From positions 51,275 through 115,274 of the forward strand of contig JAWKRP010000030.1 of the NCBI GenBank assembly GCA_041389565.1: 64,000 nucleotides of DNA, read 5' to 3'. This document shows positions 1 to 8,501 of this stretch, in pieces. Origin of the DNA: JACKEQ01 sp041389565. GTDB lineage: Bacteria > Myxococcota_A > UBA796 > GCA-2862545. The number at the start of each line of letters is the position of its first letter. Position 1 is the stretch's first letter. Under the pieces are notes generated by a model that worked only from the letters and a program-made list of their open reading frames with translations, was not told where the DNA came from and did no database searches. The translations under genes and the position numbers were made by a program.

Positions 1-2610
1 CTGAATGCGCCCCGGGCCCAGGCCACGCTCGTCGCACAGCCGGGCGTGCCGCTCGTCGCTTCCGGACGCCTCACCGGCGGCACGCTCCACGTCGCCTCCG
101 TCCCGATCACGGGCCTCGAAGCGGAGGGCCGGCTCCACGGAGACGCGTTCACCGGCTCCGTACGCGCGGAGAGCCGCTTCGCGGACGTCAGCACGGGCGT
201 CTCGGGAGACCTGCTCGGCGGAGACCTCGCGCTCACGGGCACCACGCTCGCCCTCGCCGACGGGAGCTCCTGGACGCAGGACGGCGAAGCGGGTGCCCAC
301 CTCGGAGCCGACGGGCTCGGGTCCGTTCGCGTGCACCTGGTGTCCGACCTCGGACGGATCGCGCTGTCCGGCGACCTCGCCCGCGAGCGGGCGCTCGTCG
401 TGCACGCGGAAGCCGCCCGGGCCGTCGCGGACCTCGCCGGGCACACCGTGGTGGACGGCACCCTCGCGATCGTCGATCAGGAGCCGCGGTTCGACGGGCG
501 GTGGACGGTCGACGGGCTCGAAGCGGCGAGCACGGCGCTCGGAGCGCTCGCGGGCGAGCTCACGCTGGCGGACCGGCGGCTGGCCGTGCGCGGAGAAGGC
601 CGGATCCTCGACGAGCCCGTGGCGGTCGAGGCCGAGGTCGGCACGGCGGTCGACGGGGGGCTCGACCGGGAAGCGCCGTGGGCCCTCCACCTGCTCGCGT
701 CCCCCTCCGACGGGGCGCTCGGCGAGACCGTGCGGATCTCCGGCGGTGTGGCGGTCACGGGCACGCCCGACGACTCGACGGTGGAGGGCGAGCTGCTGGT
801 CCTCCACGCGGACACCGTGCTCGGCCAGCTCGCCCTCTCGGGCTCCGCAGACCACGTGCAGCTCGACGGGAGCGCATGGGACGGCCTCGCGCGTGTCGTG
901 GGTCGCGTGGACACCGGCCTGCACGACGCGCTCGAAGGACGCGCGCGCGCACCGACCGGCCAGCTGGACGCCACCGCCGACCTCCCCTGGAGCCGGCTGC
1001 TCCCCTCCACCCTGCCGTCCGACCGCGTCTCCGGCCAGCTCACCGCGCGAGCGAGCGCCACCCTGGACGGCTGGACGGTCACCCCCACGGCCACGTGGTC
1101 CACGCGGGGGAACATCGGGCTCCACGCGGTCGAGGGCAGCGGGGAGCTCGCAGACTCACGGACCGTCCCTGCGAGCCCTCGGGACTCGCTCGTGGGCGCG
1201 CTCCGGATCGGGCCGGGCACGCTCGACGTCCGCGCCGGGCTGGGCGGTCCGATGGACCTGCGACGCTGGCCGACCGGGACCCTCGAGGTCACCGGGCAAG
1301 GCCTGCCCCTGTCGCTCGTCGAGGTCCTCGACCCCGAGCTCGCCGACGTCACGGGCACGTTCGCGGTCGATCTCCACGGCACCCTCGACCATCCCGTGGG
1401 CGCGCTGTCGCTGGAGGGGGGCCACCTGCGGCACCGGTTCTTCGGAGTCCAGGTGGACGACCTCGCCGTCGCCGCGTCCGTCGACGGTCGCACCCTCGAG
1501 ACCCGGGTGGGCGCGGGTCTCCGCTCCGCGAGGCAGCGATCGGGCCGCGCGGGCCGGCTCGATCTCACGATCACCGGAGAGATCGTCGGGGGGGTCGCCC
1601 ACCCCGACCTCGCCCTGCGCTCGGGCCACGTCGACCTGCACGATGCTGTCGTCCTCGCGCGGTCCCGCCAGTCGATGCGGCTCACCACCCCCGCACCCCT
1701 CGAGCTCGGGGGCTCGCTCCGACACCCGACCGTGCGCGGGCAGATCGAGGTCGACGAGGCCAGCGTGGCCCTCGATCGTGCCCTGCTCGTCGAGGCCGGG
1801 CTGTGGGGCGCCGGTCCGCGCCAGATCGACCCTCGCATCCGCCTCGTCCAGGACGGGGTCGACGTGCCTCGCACCCACGACCGCACGGCTCCGCTGTGGT
1901 CGGCGCTCGACGCGGACCTCGAGGTCGACCTCGGCCGCCTGACCGAGGGCTCGTTCGCGCTGCCCTACCTCGACGGCCTCGGCTCGCTGGCGGCGACCGC
2001 CTCGCGGATCCGGGTCGACGCGCGGCTGCTGGGCTCGATGCGGGTCCGCGTCGCAGAAGGGGAAGCCCAGGCCGACGGAAGCGTCGACGTGGCGGACGCC
2101 ACCGCGGAGCTCGGGGGGTCCACGTTCCAGATCGAGCGCGCGAAGCTGTCGTTCCTCGGCGGAGAGCTGCTCCAGCCCCACGTGCTCGCCGCCGGCTGGG
2201 CCGGGATGGGCGGCGGAGTGGGCGTCGACCTCTACCTCCGGGGTACGCCCACCGAGACCCTCGTGAACCTGAGCTCGGCCGAGCTCGACGACAGCGAGAC
2301 CTGGGTCGCCGCGATGACGGGGACCAACCCGAAGACGGCGCGCTCGAGCTTCAGCACGGCCACGAGCCTCGCGATCGCGGTGCTCGTGGGTCCGCTGTTC
2401 GACCGGGTCGACTCCGGGGTGTGGCAGTTCGCCGAAGGGGGCTTGCAGGGCCGGTTCCGCGTGGGTGAGAACGCGGTGCTGTCCCCCTGGGTGGGGCCCA
2501 TCGATGCGAGCCTCACGGGCATCTACGCGCCCACGCCGAACCTCCGCCTGAGCGCCGAGCTCGGCTGGAACAACCAGGCGATCTCGGCGGGCTGGCGCAG
2601 GCGCTACTGA
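1..2610 (+). CDS. TamB-like translocation/assembly module protein, 5'-truncated
   Basis: The frame is open from the first base of the window, so the true start lies upstream; about 869 residues are visible. The protein is a long run of alternating short beta-strand-like segments without Cys or catalytic motifs. It ends in a region typical of the TamB (DUF490) C-terminal domain and finishes ISAGWRRRY with a terminal aromatic. TamB proteins span the periplasm from the inner membrane and help insert or deliver lipid to the outer membrane. Residues DSRTVPASPRDS (bases 1153-1188) are encoded by a copy of a 30-bp repeat also found at 11.2 and 22.6 kb, in frame here. The gene converges with the crotonase gene, only one base apart. 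Family assignment is from overall architecture; other AsmA-like proteins are the alternative. Confidence 0.75.
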   Translation: MNAPRAQATLVAQPGVPLVASGRLTGGTLHVASVPITGLEAEGRLHGDAFTGSVRAESRFADVSTGVSGDLLGGDLALTGTTLALADGSSWTQDGEAGAHLGADGLGSVRVHLVSDLGRIALSGDLARERALVVHAEAARAVADLAGHTVVDGTLAIVDQEPRFDGRWTVDGLEAASTALGALAGELTLADRRLAVRGEGRILDEPVAVEAEVGTAVDGGLDREAPWALHLLASPSDGALGETVRISGGVAVTGTPDDSTVEGELLVLHADTVLGQLALSGSADHVQLDGSAWDGLARVVGRVDTGLHDALEGRARAPTGQLDATADLPWSRLLPSTLPSDRVSGQLTARASATLDGWTVTPTATWSTRGNIGLHAVEGSGELADSRTVPASPRDSLVGALRIGPGTLDVRAGLGGPMDLRRWPTGTLEVTGQGLPLSLVEVLDPELADVTGTFAVDLHGTLDHPVGALSLEGGHLRHRFFGVQVDDLAVAASVDGRTLETRVGAGLRSARQRSGRAGRLDLTITGEIVGGVAHPDLALRSGHVDLHDAVVLARSRQSMRLTTPAPLELGGSLRHPTVRGQIEVDEASVALDRALLVEAGLWGAGPRQIDPRIRLVQDGVDVPRTHDRTAPLWSALDADLEVDLGRLTEGSFALPYLDGLGSLAATASRIRVDARLLGSMRVRVAEGEAQADGSVDVADATAELGGSTFQIERAKLSFLGGELLQPHVLAAGWAGMGGGVGVDLYLRGTPTETLVNLSSAELDDSETWVAAMTGTNPKTARSSFSTATSLAIAVLVGPLFDRVDSGVWQFAEGGLQGRFRVGENAVLSPWVGPIDASLTGIYAPTPNLRLSAELGWNNQAISAGWRRRY
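1156..1185. repeat. Diverged in-frame copy of the 30-bp repeat in the TamB-like gene
   Basis: Starts TCACGGACCGTCCCTGCG and has two differences from the array unit at 11.2 kb. It is read in the same frame (D-S-R-x-V-P-A) as the copy in the TrmB-like gene. Confidence 0.8.
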
Positions 2611-2611
2611 G

Positions 2612-3436
2612 CTACAGCAGCTTCGACCACACCCGGTGGGTCCGCCACAGCGCGAAGAACATCGCGGCCGGGCCGCGCTTCTTGCGGCTCCGCAGGAACC
2701 GGTACTGGGCCTCGAGGAACGGCGGGCTCAGGAAGGCCGTGGCCACCTCCACCGACTCGCGCGCGTTGATCGCGTGCAGCTCGTCGATCGTGGCGCCTGC
2801 GCGGTACGTCCGGGTGCGGCCTTCCTCGACCCAGCCCTCCGCGATGCGCTGCGCTTCCGCCAGCAGCTGGTCGTGCGGGACCACCGCGGTCGCCAGGCCC
2901 ACCGCTGCGGCTTCGGTACCCGTCGGGATCCAGCCCTCGGCACCGAGCATGCGCTGCGCGTTCGGCTCCCCCATGAACCGCGCGAACTGCACGCTCGAGC
3001 AGCCCTCCGCCGGCACACCCAGCCGGGCGAAGGGCGTCGAGAACGTCGCCCGCTCGGACGCCAGCAGCGCGTCGCACAAGGTGGCGGTCGTCACGGCGGC
3101 ACCGATGGCCGGCCCGTTCACCGCGGCCAGGATCGGCTTCGGGAAGTCGATGAACCCGTTGAACAGGGCCTCGTTGTGCTCCACGATGCGCCGGTGCAGC
3201 GTGCGTGGGTGCGACAGCCCCAGCGTCCCGGAGAGGTTCACGCCCGCGCTGTAGTACGGGTCGGTCGCGGTGAGCACGACCGCGCGGGTGCCGTCGTCCC
3301 TCGCCGCGCGACCGAGCGCGTCCCGCAGGGCGGCGAGCATCTCGACCGTCCACCCGTTGAGGCGCTTCGGCAGGTTCATGGTGAGCGTGGTGACCTGGCG
3401 GGTCGACGCGGACAGGACGAGATCGGACGAAGTCAT
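2612..3436 (-). CDS. Crotonase-family enoyl-CoA isomerase/hydratase
   Basis: 274-residue crotonase-fold protein acting on acyl-CoA thioesters in the cytoplasm. Visible motifs are YYSAGVNLSG (residues 61-70) and NGPAIGAA (108-115), the two oxyanion-hole segments, and TPFARLGVPAEGCSS (134-148). The last resembles the catalytic segment of peroxisomal delta3,delta2-enoyl-CoA isomerases, where the Glu of PEGCSS (here E144) is the base, so isomerase is more likely than hydratase. The ATG at 3436 gives the usual family length; the reading frame continues upstream but reads as noise. No good Shine-Dalgarno sequence precedes it. Fatty-acid beta-oxidation is the inferred pathway; no other fatty-acid genes are nearby. 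Confidence 0.82.
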   Translation of the reverse strand: MTSSDLVLSASTRQVTTLTMNLPKRLNGWTVEMLAALRDALGRAARDDGTRAVVLTATDPYYSAGVNLSGTLGLSHPRTLHRRIVEHNEALFNGFIDFPKPILAAVNGPAIGAAVTTATLCDALLASERATFSTPFARLGVPAEGCSSVQFARFMGEPNAQRMLGAEGWIPTGTEAAAVGLATAVVPHDQLLAEAQRIAEGWVEEGRTRTYRAGATIDELHAINARESVEVATAFLSPPFLEAQYRFLRSRKKRGPAAMFFALWRTHRVWSKLL

Positions 3437-3466
3437 GCCCGCTTCATGCCACGCCGTGCCAGCCTG

Positions 3467-3472
3467 TACAAT
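3467..3472 (+). promoter_or_regulatory. Probable -10 element TACAAT
   Basis: TACAAT lies 24 bases upstream of the TTG start of the lipoprotein gene and just outside the divergent crotonase start. It differs from the sigma-70 consensus by one base. A weak TTCATG sits 18 bases further upstream. Confidence 0.45.
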
Positions 3473-3496
3473 GCCGGCGCCACCGAGGAGGCTTCG

Positions 3497-4204
3497 TTGT
3501 TCCTGCTGCTGTGGGCCTGCTCCACCGGCCCGTCCGAGCCCGCCACGCCGCCCCCTGCGGTGTTCGATCGCGAGGCCACCGATGCCGCCATCGACGCCCT
3601 CTGCAAGCTCTACGAGGGCGCGGATCTCCCGTGTGAGCGCGGCTCCGACGGCCTCACGTCCGGCGACACCACCCTCGGCGTGAAGGCCGAGATCCAGCCC
3701 GCCGAGGTCTCGCTCGGCATGGTCTCCATCCGGGGTGTCGTGCACATCGAGACGCCCGAGGGCACGTACTCGTCGCACCTCACGGGCTTCGGGGGCACGA
3801 AGTCCGAAGGCCTGCAGCGCTCCACGCACGAGTGGGCCGTGGTCAGCGCGGTGTCCGTGGTCGATCTCGTGGTCGATCCCGCGACGCGCCCGGCGCTGGC
3901 GAAGCTGGAGCCCGGTCCGCCCGCTCCGCTCACCCTCGCGGGCCATGCGGTCCTGCGCGGCTGGGCCCTCGTGCGTCCCGAGCAGGAGCTCGACCACAAC
4001 GGGCTGCTGAAGGCCCTGGGTCCCGGCTTCGAGGGCCGGGACCCGAAGGGCTTCGTGAACCTCGAGGTCACGCGGCAGGCGGGCGAGGTCAGCGTGAGCT
4101 GCTGGTTCCAGGGCGAGCCCGACGAAGCGCTGTGCGCGGCCGCTCGCGCGTGGGCGTGGCCCGAGCGGGAGTACGAGCTGCGCGTGGGGTACCTGGTCCG
4201 GTAG
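3497..4204 (+). CDS. Predicted lipoprotein of unknown function
   Basis: 235 residues. The TTG start is chosen because GAGGAG lies six bases upstream and the product then begins MFLLLWACS, a short lipoprotein signal peptide with the lipid-attachment Cys at position 8. An ATG at 3447 in the same frame would add a poor N-terminus. The mature part is acidic, with Cys pairs near the start (LCKLYEGADLPCERG) and near the end (SVSCWFQ, ALCAAARAW), which may form disulfides. I do not recognise a domain. The gene converges with the next one, six bases apart. A location on the inner or outer membrane facing the periplasm is inferred. Confidence 0.7.
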   Translation: MFLLLWACSTGPSEPATPPPAVFDREATDAAIDALCKLYEGADLPCERGSDGLTSGDTTLGVKAEIQPAEVSLGMVSIRGVVHIETPEGTYSSHLTGFGGTKSEGLQRSTHEWAVVSAVSVVDLVVDPATRPALAKLEPGPPAPLTLAGHAVLRGWALVRPEQELDHNGLLKALGPGFEGRDPKGFVNLEVTRQAGEVSVSCWFQGEPDEALCAAARAWAWPEREYELRVGYLVR

Positions 4205-4210
4205 AGCGCC

Positions 4211-5218
4211 CTACAGGTAGCCCACCCCGGTCACCCACAGGTAGAGGAACTCCCCGGTCGAGGGGTCGTAGTCCACGCCGTCGATCGACACGGGGAGCCA
4301 GTCCGACTGGCTCGTGTCGTAGAACCAGAGCGCCTGGTACGAGGTGCCGAAGTAGTAGTAGACCGAGTCGTACCCGTACTCGTAGAACTCGCCGTCCGAG
4401 AAGCCGGGGCCGATCGCGAACGGTTGGCAGGCGCCCGGGGGGCCCGTCTCGGTGCCGTTGTCGAGCCCCAGCGAGAAGGTGAAGTCGCACTCGGGGCACG
4501 GGGGCGGGTTCGAGCTCGGAGCGGGCGACGCGTTCCAGGTGAACTCGCAGACCACCGTGGTGTCGAACACGCTCGGATTCACCTGGTCGTCGAAGGCGTA
4601 GATGCCGTAGGACTCGGTCCCCGTGTACTGGCCCGCGAGGTAGGTCCCCTCGCCCATGAATGCGCTCATGCCCAGCACGGGTGGGACGCCGGTGTCGGTG
4701 TCGGTGTCCGCATCGGCATCGGTGTCCGCGTCGGCGTCGGTGTCCGCGTCGGCGTCGGTGTCCGCATCGGCATCGGTGTCCGCGTCCGTATCGGAGTCGG
4801 TGTCTGCGTCGGCATCGGTGTCCGCGTCGGTATCGGAGTCCGTGTCTGCGTCGGCATCGGTGTCCGCGTCGGTATCGGAGTCCGTGTCTGCGTCGGCATC
4901 GGTATCCGCGTCCGTGTCCGCATCGGTGTCCGCGTCCGTGTCGGCATCCGTGTCGGCATCCGTGTCGGCATCCGTGTCCGCGTCCGCGTCAGCATCGGTG
5001 TCGGAGTCGGCGTCGGCGTCGGCGTCGGTGTCCGCATCGGCATCGGTGTCGGCATCGGCGTCGGTGTCCGCATCCGAGTCGCTGTCGGCGTCCGTGTCGG
5101 TGTCCGAGTCCGCATCGGTGTCGGCGTCCGCGTCGGCGTCGTCCTCGAAGGTGTCGAGTCGGTTGTCGGTCTTGCAGGCGACGGCCGCGAGCAGCACGGC
5201 CACGGAGACGAAACGCAT
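4211..5218 (-). CDS. Lipoprotein with long Asp-Ala/Thr/Ser tract
   Basis: 335 residues. The start ATG is preceded by GGAGG at four bases. The lipobox LAAVAC places the modified Cys near residue 15. It is followed by about 150 residues made almost only of Asp alternating with Ala, Thr or Ser, then a compact C-terminal domain of about 160 residues containing PCPECDFTF and many Tyr/Trp. Such acidic tracts are common as linkers in surface proteins of this group and could bind calcium. Two other genes in the window have similar tracts (22.0-22.4 and 28.6-28.7 kb). The C-terminal domain is not one I can name. The DNA of the tract is a near hexanucleotide repeat and so prone to slippage. Confidence 0.78.
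   Translation of the reverse strand: MRFVSVAVLLAAVACKTDNRLDTFEDDADADADTDADSDTDTDADSDSDADTDADADTDADADTDADADADSDTDADADADTDADTDADTDADTDADTDADTDADTDADADTDSDTDADTDADADTDSDTDADTDADADTDSDTDADTDADADTDADADTDADADTDADADTDTDTGVPPVLGMSAFMGEGTYLAGQYTGTESYGIYAFDDQVNPSVFDTTVVCEFTWNASPAPSSNPPPCPECDFTFSLGLDNGTETGPPGACQPFAIGPGFSDGEFYEYGYDSVYYYFGTSYQALWFYDTSQSDWLPVSIDGVDYDPSTGEFLYLWVTGVGYL
4693..5143 (-). repeat. Low-complexity GAC-NNC hexanucleotide tract
   Basis: About 450 bases of degenerate six-base units (complement reads GAC followed by GCC, ACC, TCC or AGC) encode the Asp-x tract of the lipoprotein above. Units vary at third positions, so it is not a perfect microsatellite. Confidence 0.85.
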
Positions 5219-5351
5219 GGAACCTCCGCCGCGAACCTTAGCATCTCGTGACTTCGGCCCACGCTGCACGCCCACCGGACCGCCATCCACGTCCCGCGTC
5301 GACCGGGGCGCGCGGCTGCGAAGCGGTCGGGACCCAGCGTTCGACCTGGGT

Positions 5352-5798
5352 TCACGGGGAGCGGCGTGCGCGCTTCCCGGTCTTCGGAGATGCCGCGCCA
5401 CACGGGCGGAAGTCGAGTACGAACCCCCGGGCGGTCGCCCCCTCGCCCGCTTCGACCGTGGCCTCCATGCCGGCCCTCTTCCGCACGTACGTGATGCGCT
5501 GGGGGAAGTCGTGCTCGGGGTTCTCGAACCGCACGCGGTCGGCCGTCTGCTCCACCGCGGGGAACTCCGTGCGGGCCTGACCGCTGGGCGTGGCGACGTA
5601 CGTGAGCGTCCCGTCGATGGGGCCGAGCCACACGTGCTCCCACGTGACCCCACCCTCACCCGTGCACAGCCCGGCGCCCGCCGCGACCCCGTCCGCGACG
5701 AGCCAGGTCTCGCGACAGCCCGCCTCCTGCGCCACCCAGCACCCGTCGAGCCAATCCGGGGCACCGCTCGCGAGCGCCGCAGTCCACCACATCCACAT
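5352..5798 (-). CDS. DUF6265-like secreted protein
   Basis: 148 residues. Starts MWMWWTAALASG, a short signal-like N-terminus, with GGAGGA five bases before the ATG. Motifs WLDGCWVAQ, ATPSGQ and RFENPEHDFPQRITY are the hallmarks of the DUF6265 family, a small beta-rich domain of unknown role found in many proteobacteria. The protein ends with a basic tail (KRARRSP). It is divergent from the AgmX-type gene; about 67 bases separate the two starts. The family match is strong; the function is unknown. Confidence 0.72.
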   Translation of the reverse strand: MWMWWTAALASGAPDWLDGCWVAQEAGCRETWLVADGVAAGAGLCTGEGGVTWEHVWLGPIDGTLTYVATPSGQARTEFPAVEQTADRVRFENPEHDFPQRITYVRKRAGMEATVEAGEGATARGFVLDFRPCGAASPKTGKRARRSP

Positions 5799-5843
5799 GC
5801 CGGCTCCTCCCCGGTCCCGATGCAGCGGACCGCAGGCGAGGAG

Positions 5844-5849
5844 TATCCT
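5844..5849 (+). promoter_or_regulatory. Probable -10 element TATCCT
   Basis: TATCCT lies 16 bases before the GTG start of the AgmX-type lipoprotein gene. A GGAGGT Shine-Dalgarno sequence (5857-5862) sits between them. Confidence 0.4.
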
Positions 5850-5865
5850 GACCGCTGGAGGTCTC

Positions 5866-6285
5866 GTGACGCCATCCCTCGCATCCTTCGTCCTGCTCGG
5901 CGTGCTCGGCTGTGCCGACGAGACGGCACCACCGGACGCCCCGGTCCCCGAGCCCCCCGCCGCGGTCCCCGCCGTCGATGTGGCCGAGGCGCCGCGGACG
6001 GATGCAGACCTCGTCCAGGAGGCCGTGCGGTCCTACCAGGGGAGCCTGCGGGCCTGCTACAACGCCCTCCTGCGGCGGGACCCCGACGCCGGTGGCCGCA
6101 TCGAGGTCTCGTGGGAGCTGCTCGACGGACGGGCCCAGAACCTGGCGATCCTCTCCGACGGCATCGGCGACCCCACGATGGCCACCTGCCTCACGACGAA
6201 GATCGAGGCCTGGGAGTTCCCGGACACCGTGTCCGGGGACGTGACGTGGCCGTTCGTGTTCCGACCGGCTGCCGCCACGCCCTGA
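5866..6285 (+). CDS. AgmX/PglI C-terminal domain lipoprotein
   Basis: 139 residues from a GTG start with GGAGGT upstream. The N-terminus MTPSLASFVLLGVLGCAD carries a lipobox with Cys16. A Pro-rich linker leads to a C-terminal domain with LRACYNALLRRDPDAGGRI and later GDPTMATCLTTKIEAWEFP. These match the AgmX/PglI C-terminal domain, a TonB-C-like fold conserved in myxobacteria, with its two conserved Cys. In Myxococcus, AgmX and PglI are linked to gliding motility, but this domain occurs in many other contexts. This short stand-alone version lacks the usual N-terminal zinc ribbon or GYF parts, so a motility role should not be assumed. Its stop lies three bases from the convergent protease gene. 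Confidence 0.75.
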   Translation: MTPSLASFVLLGVLGCADETAPPDAPVPEPPAAVPAVDVAEAPRTDADLVQEAVRSYQGSLRACYNALLRRDPDAGGRIEVSWELLDGRAQNLAILSDGIGDPTMATCLTTKIEAWEFPDTVSGDVTWPFVFRPAAATP

Positions 6286-6288
6286 CGG

Positions 6289-7581
6289 TCAGCGCCGTCC
6301 GAACAGCGCTCTCACCGCCGCGAGCCCGCCGGTCTCGCCGGGTCCGTCCGTGGAGCACGCGCAGCCCGAGCCCATCTGCACGTACGCGCCGGGGGCCGCC
6401 GGAGCGCCCGTGTCGCCGGGCTCCAGCGGGTCCCCACTCACCGGATCGTCCGTGCTGGTCGTCGGATCCGACTGCGGACCCGGCGCCGGAGGGGGCGGCG
6501 CCTCCGCACACGTGGCGGTCAGCGTGAAGCTCGACGTGGCGCCGTTCCATCCGTCTGCCACGACCATGTACGTCGTGCCCGCCACCCCCTGGAACGTCAG
6601 CGACTCCGGCTCGGAGTCCGGGCTCCCGCTCGCGCCCTGGCACGTGCCGCTCTCACAGTTCCCGTTGGACCCGCCGGTCACGAACAGGTCGAGGTCGTCG
6701 GACAGCCCCGTGAGGTCGATCGTCACGGGGCCCGTCACGGACGGCGTGATCTCGTACACGGCCTCGGGACCGTTCGTCGTCCAGTCCATGCAGGAGTACG
6801 ACTCGACGTCGTTCGACCGGCCCTGGTTCGAGCCCGTCATCGGCACGTTGCAGGACAGCGCCGTGATAGGCGCGCACACGCAGCTCCCGTACCCCGCGCA
6901 GTCCGCGTCCGCGCAGTCGACCTGGCCGTCGCTGTCGTCGTCCAGACCGTCGGAGCAGTCGTCCTCACGGGGCCCGCACACCCCCGGGTACGCGTTGCAC
7001 ACGCCGTTCTCGTCGTCCGTGGCGAGCGACCGCGCGGACGTCCCGCCCGGGTAGGCGTAGTACATCGTCGACGACCCGCTGCTCGCGTGCCCGAGCCCGA
7101 GCCAGTGCCCGTTCTCGTGGGCGGCGATGCTCTGGAGGTCGGTGTCGCCCCAGCCCGGGTTGCTCGACGTGGTGAAGTCGAAGCCCACGCCGTTGTAGAT
7201 CTGGTCGCCGTCCGTGAGCACGCAGCCGCCGGCCCACTGCGAGAAGGTCACCGCAATCGTGCCGTTCACGCTGCCGAGCGACCAGTCCCACTGGTCCTCC
7301 TCGAACGAGATCACGTTCGTGTTGTCGTTCGTGCTGTAGTACTGCGACACGTTGCCGCCGTTCCCGTGCTGGAAGCCCGAGCAGCACGACACCGTGTCGC
7401 GCCACACATCGAAGCCGGCCTGCACGGCGTTCACGACCTCGGCGTCCGACAGGCGCGAGTACATCGGACCTCCCGGGCTCGTGAGGTGCCAGGTCGTCGG
7501 ACCGTTCCAGTGGGTCGGCGTGCCCCCGCAGGTGGACAGGGGCTGGTACGCGAAGGCGGCCGTCAGGACGAGCGCGATCAC
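6289..7581 (-). CDS. Secreted matrixin-like zinc metalloprotease
   Basis: 430 residues. The GTG start at 7581 overlaps the TGA of the upstream gene by four bases (GTGA), which suggests translational coupling. The signal peptide is MIALVLTAAFA. The catalytic motif HENGHWLGLGH (His155, Glu156, His159, His165) is the HExxHxxGxxH zinc site of metzincins of the M10 matrixin type. Residues YYAYPGG follow, near where the Met-turn is expected. The C-terminal half looks like a PPC-type beta domain, preceded by a Cys/Asp-rich segment (DDCSDGLDDDSDGQVDC). The C-terminus (GSGCACSTDGPG, short hydrophobic stretch, RR) resembles a MYXO-CTERM tag. Extracellular or surface proteolysis is inferred. Confidence 0.85.
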   Translation of the reverse strand: MIALVLTAAFAYQPLSTCGGTPTHWNGPTTWHLTSPGGPMYSRLSDAEVVNAVQAGFDVWRDTVSCCSGFQHGNGGNVSQYYSTNDNTNVISFEEDQWDWSLGSVNGTIAVTFSQWAGGCVLTDGDQIYNGVGFDFTTSSNPGWGDTDLQSIAAHENGHWLGLGHASSGSSTMYYAYPGGTSARSLATDDENGVCNAYPGVCGPREDDCSDGLDDDSDGQVDCADADCAGYGSCVCAPITALSCNVPMTGSNQGRSNDVESYSCMDWTTNGPEAVYEITPSVTGPVTIDLTGLSDDLDLFVTGGSNGNCESGTCQGASGSPDSEPESLTFQGVAGTTYMVVADGWNGATSSFTLTATCAEAPPPPAPGPQSDPTTSTDDPVSGDPLEPGDTGAPAAPGAYVQMGSGCACSTDGPGETGGLAAVRALFGRR

Positions 7582-8135
7582 AGCGCACCCCCGAACCGGA
7601 GGCCCTGCGCGGCCTCCGCGAGGTCGGCGAGCGTGTCGAAGGCCACGGGGCTCGAGGTCGCGGGCACCACGCGTCCGGTGCGGTCGCGCTCCATCAGGTG
7701 CTCGGACAGGAGGTCCTGCTCGAGGCGTTCCCGCGCGTCGACGTGCCACACGGACTGCCCGAGCGCCGTGAGGTACCAGCGGCCCTCCCGCTCGCGCACG
7801 AACGCGGCGACGCGCTCGCCCTCGAGGAGCTTCGCGTCACCGTCGATGAACACCGTGCGGCCCTCGAGCTCGCCGCCGGCCTGACGGACGACCAGGCGCT
7901 CGGGCGCGCTCCCGCCGAGCACATCGCGGACCCAGAGCTCGGTGTCGGTGTACACCATCCGCTCGGTCTGCACGACCACCGACGCGCCGACGACCGCGTC
8001 GATCAGGGCATCCGACTCCTCCGCCTGCTGGGAGGGGTCCATCACGACCATCGTGGTGGCACGGGCCAGGGAAGGGGCGCACGCCAGCCACACGACGCAC
8101 ATCCGCGCGCACGCGCGGGCACGGGAGATCCACAA
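7578..8135 (-). CDS. Exported protein coupled to the matrixin gene
   Basis: 185 residues if the TTG at 8135 is used. It has GAGG about six bases upstream and gives an Arg-rich n-region followed by the hydrophobic stretch MCVVWLACAPSLARA. An ATG at 8102 is the alternative (174 residues) but lacks a Shine-Dalgarno sequence. The mature protein contains VYTDTELWVRDVL and VVRQAGGELEGRTVFIDGD. This pattern is often seen in small exported proteins beside matrixin genes in myxobacteria, although I know of no assigned function. Its stop overlaps the protease start, so the two are probably made together. A chaperone, inhibitor or export role for the protease is only a guess. Confidence 0.65.
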   Translation of the reverse strand: MWISRARACARMCVVWLACAPSLARATTMVVMDPSQQAEESDALIDAVVGASVVVQTERMVYTDTELWVRDVLGGSAPERLVVRQAGGELEGRTVFIDGDAKLLEGERVAAFVREREGRWYLTALGQSVWHVDARERLEQDLLSEHLMERDRTGRVVPATSSPVAFDTLADLAEAAQGLRFGGAL

Positions 8136-8501
8136 AGCACACCTCGAAACAACGGCAAGGACAAAGGCAAAGGCGACCACGGAGGGCGCCAGGTGCTGAG
8201 TAGCCCACCGCCGCGATCGATCCAGCGCCCGACTGTCGAAATCCTGTTCGGAGTCCGGCTGGGACCGCGGGTCGAAGCGCCTTCGCCCACGCTCGAGGAG
8301 GATGGACGCCGATGCTGTGGTCACCCCACTCGGGTCTTCTGGCGCGGACGCCGTGGCGCGCGAGACGGTGGGTTGGACCACCGAGTCCCACGGAGGAGGC
8401 ACAGAGGCGACCCACCCGAGACCTCGGCTCCGCCGATGCAAACGGTGACACCGTCGACGACCTCGTCGGTTTGGCGACGCGGACGTGTCGCCACCGGTTC
8501 C

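Noticed and set aside
2612..3997. A 461-residue protein extending the crotonase upstream
   Set aside because: The added ~187 residues are Arg/Gly/His-rich antisense of the lipoprotein gene; the ATG at 3436 gives the normal family length.
4693..5143. Collagen-like or Ser-Ala-rich protein read from the plus strand over the Asp tract
   Set aside because: Only an effect of the repetitive DNA; the minus-strand gene has a ribosome-binding site, lipobox and ordinary C-terminal domain.
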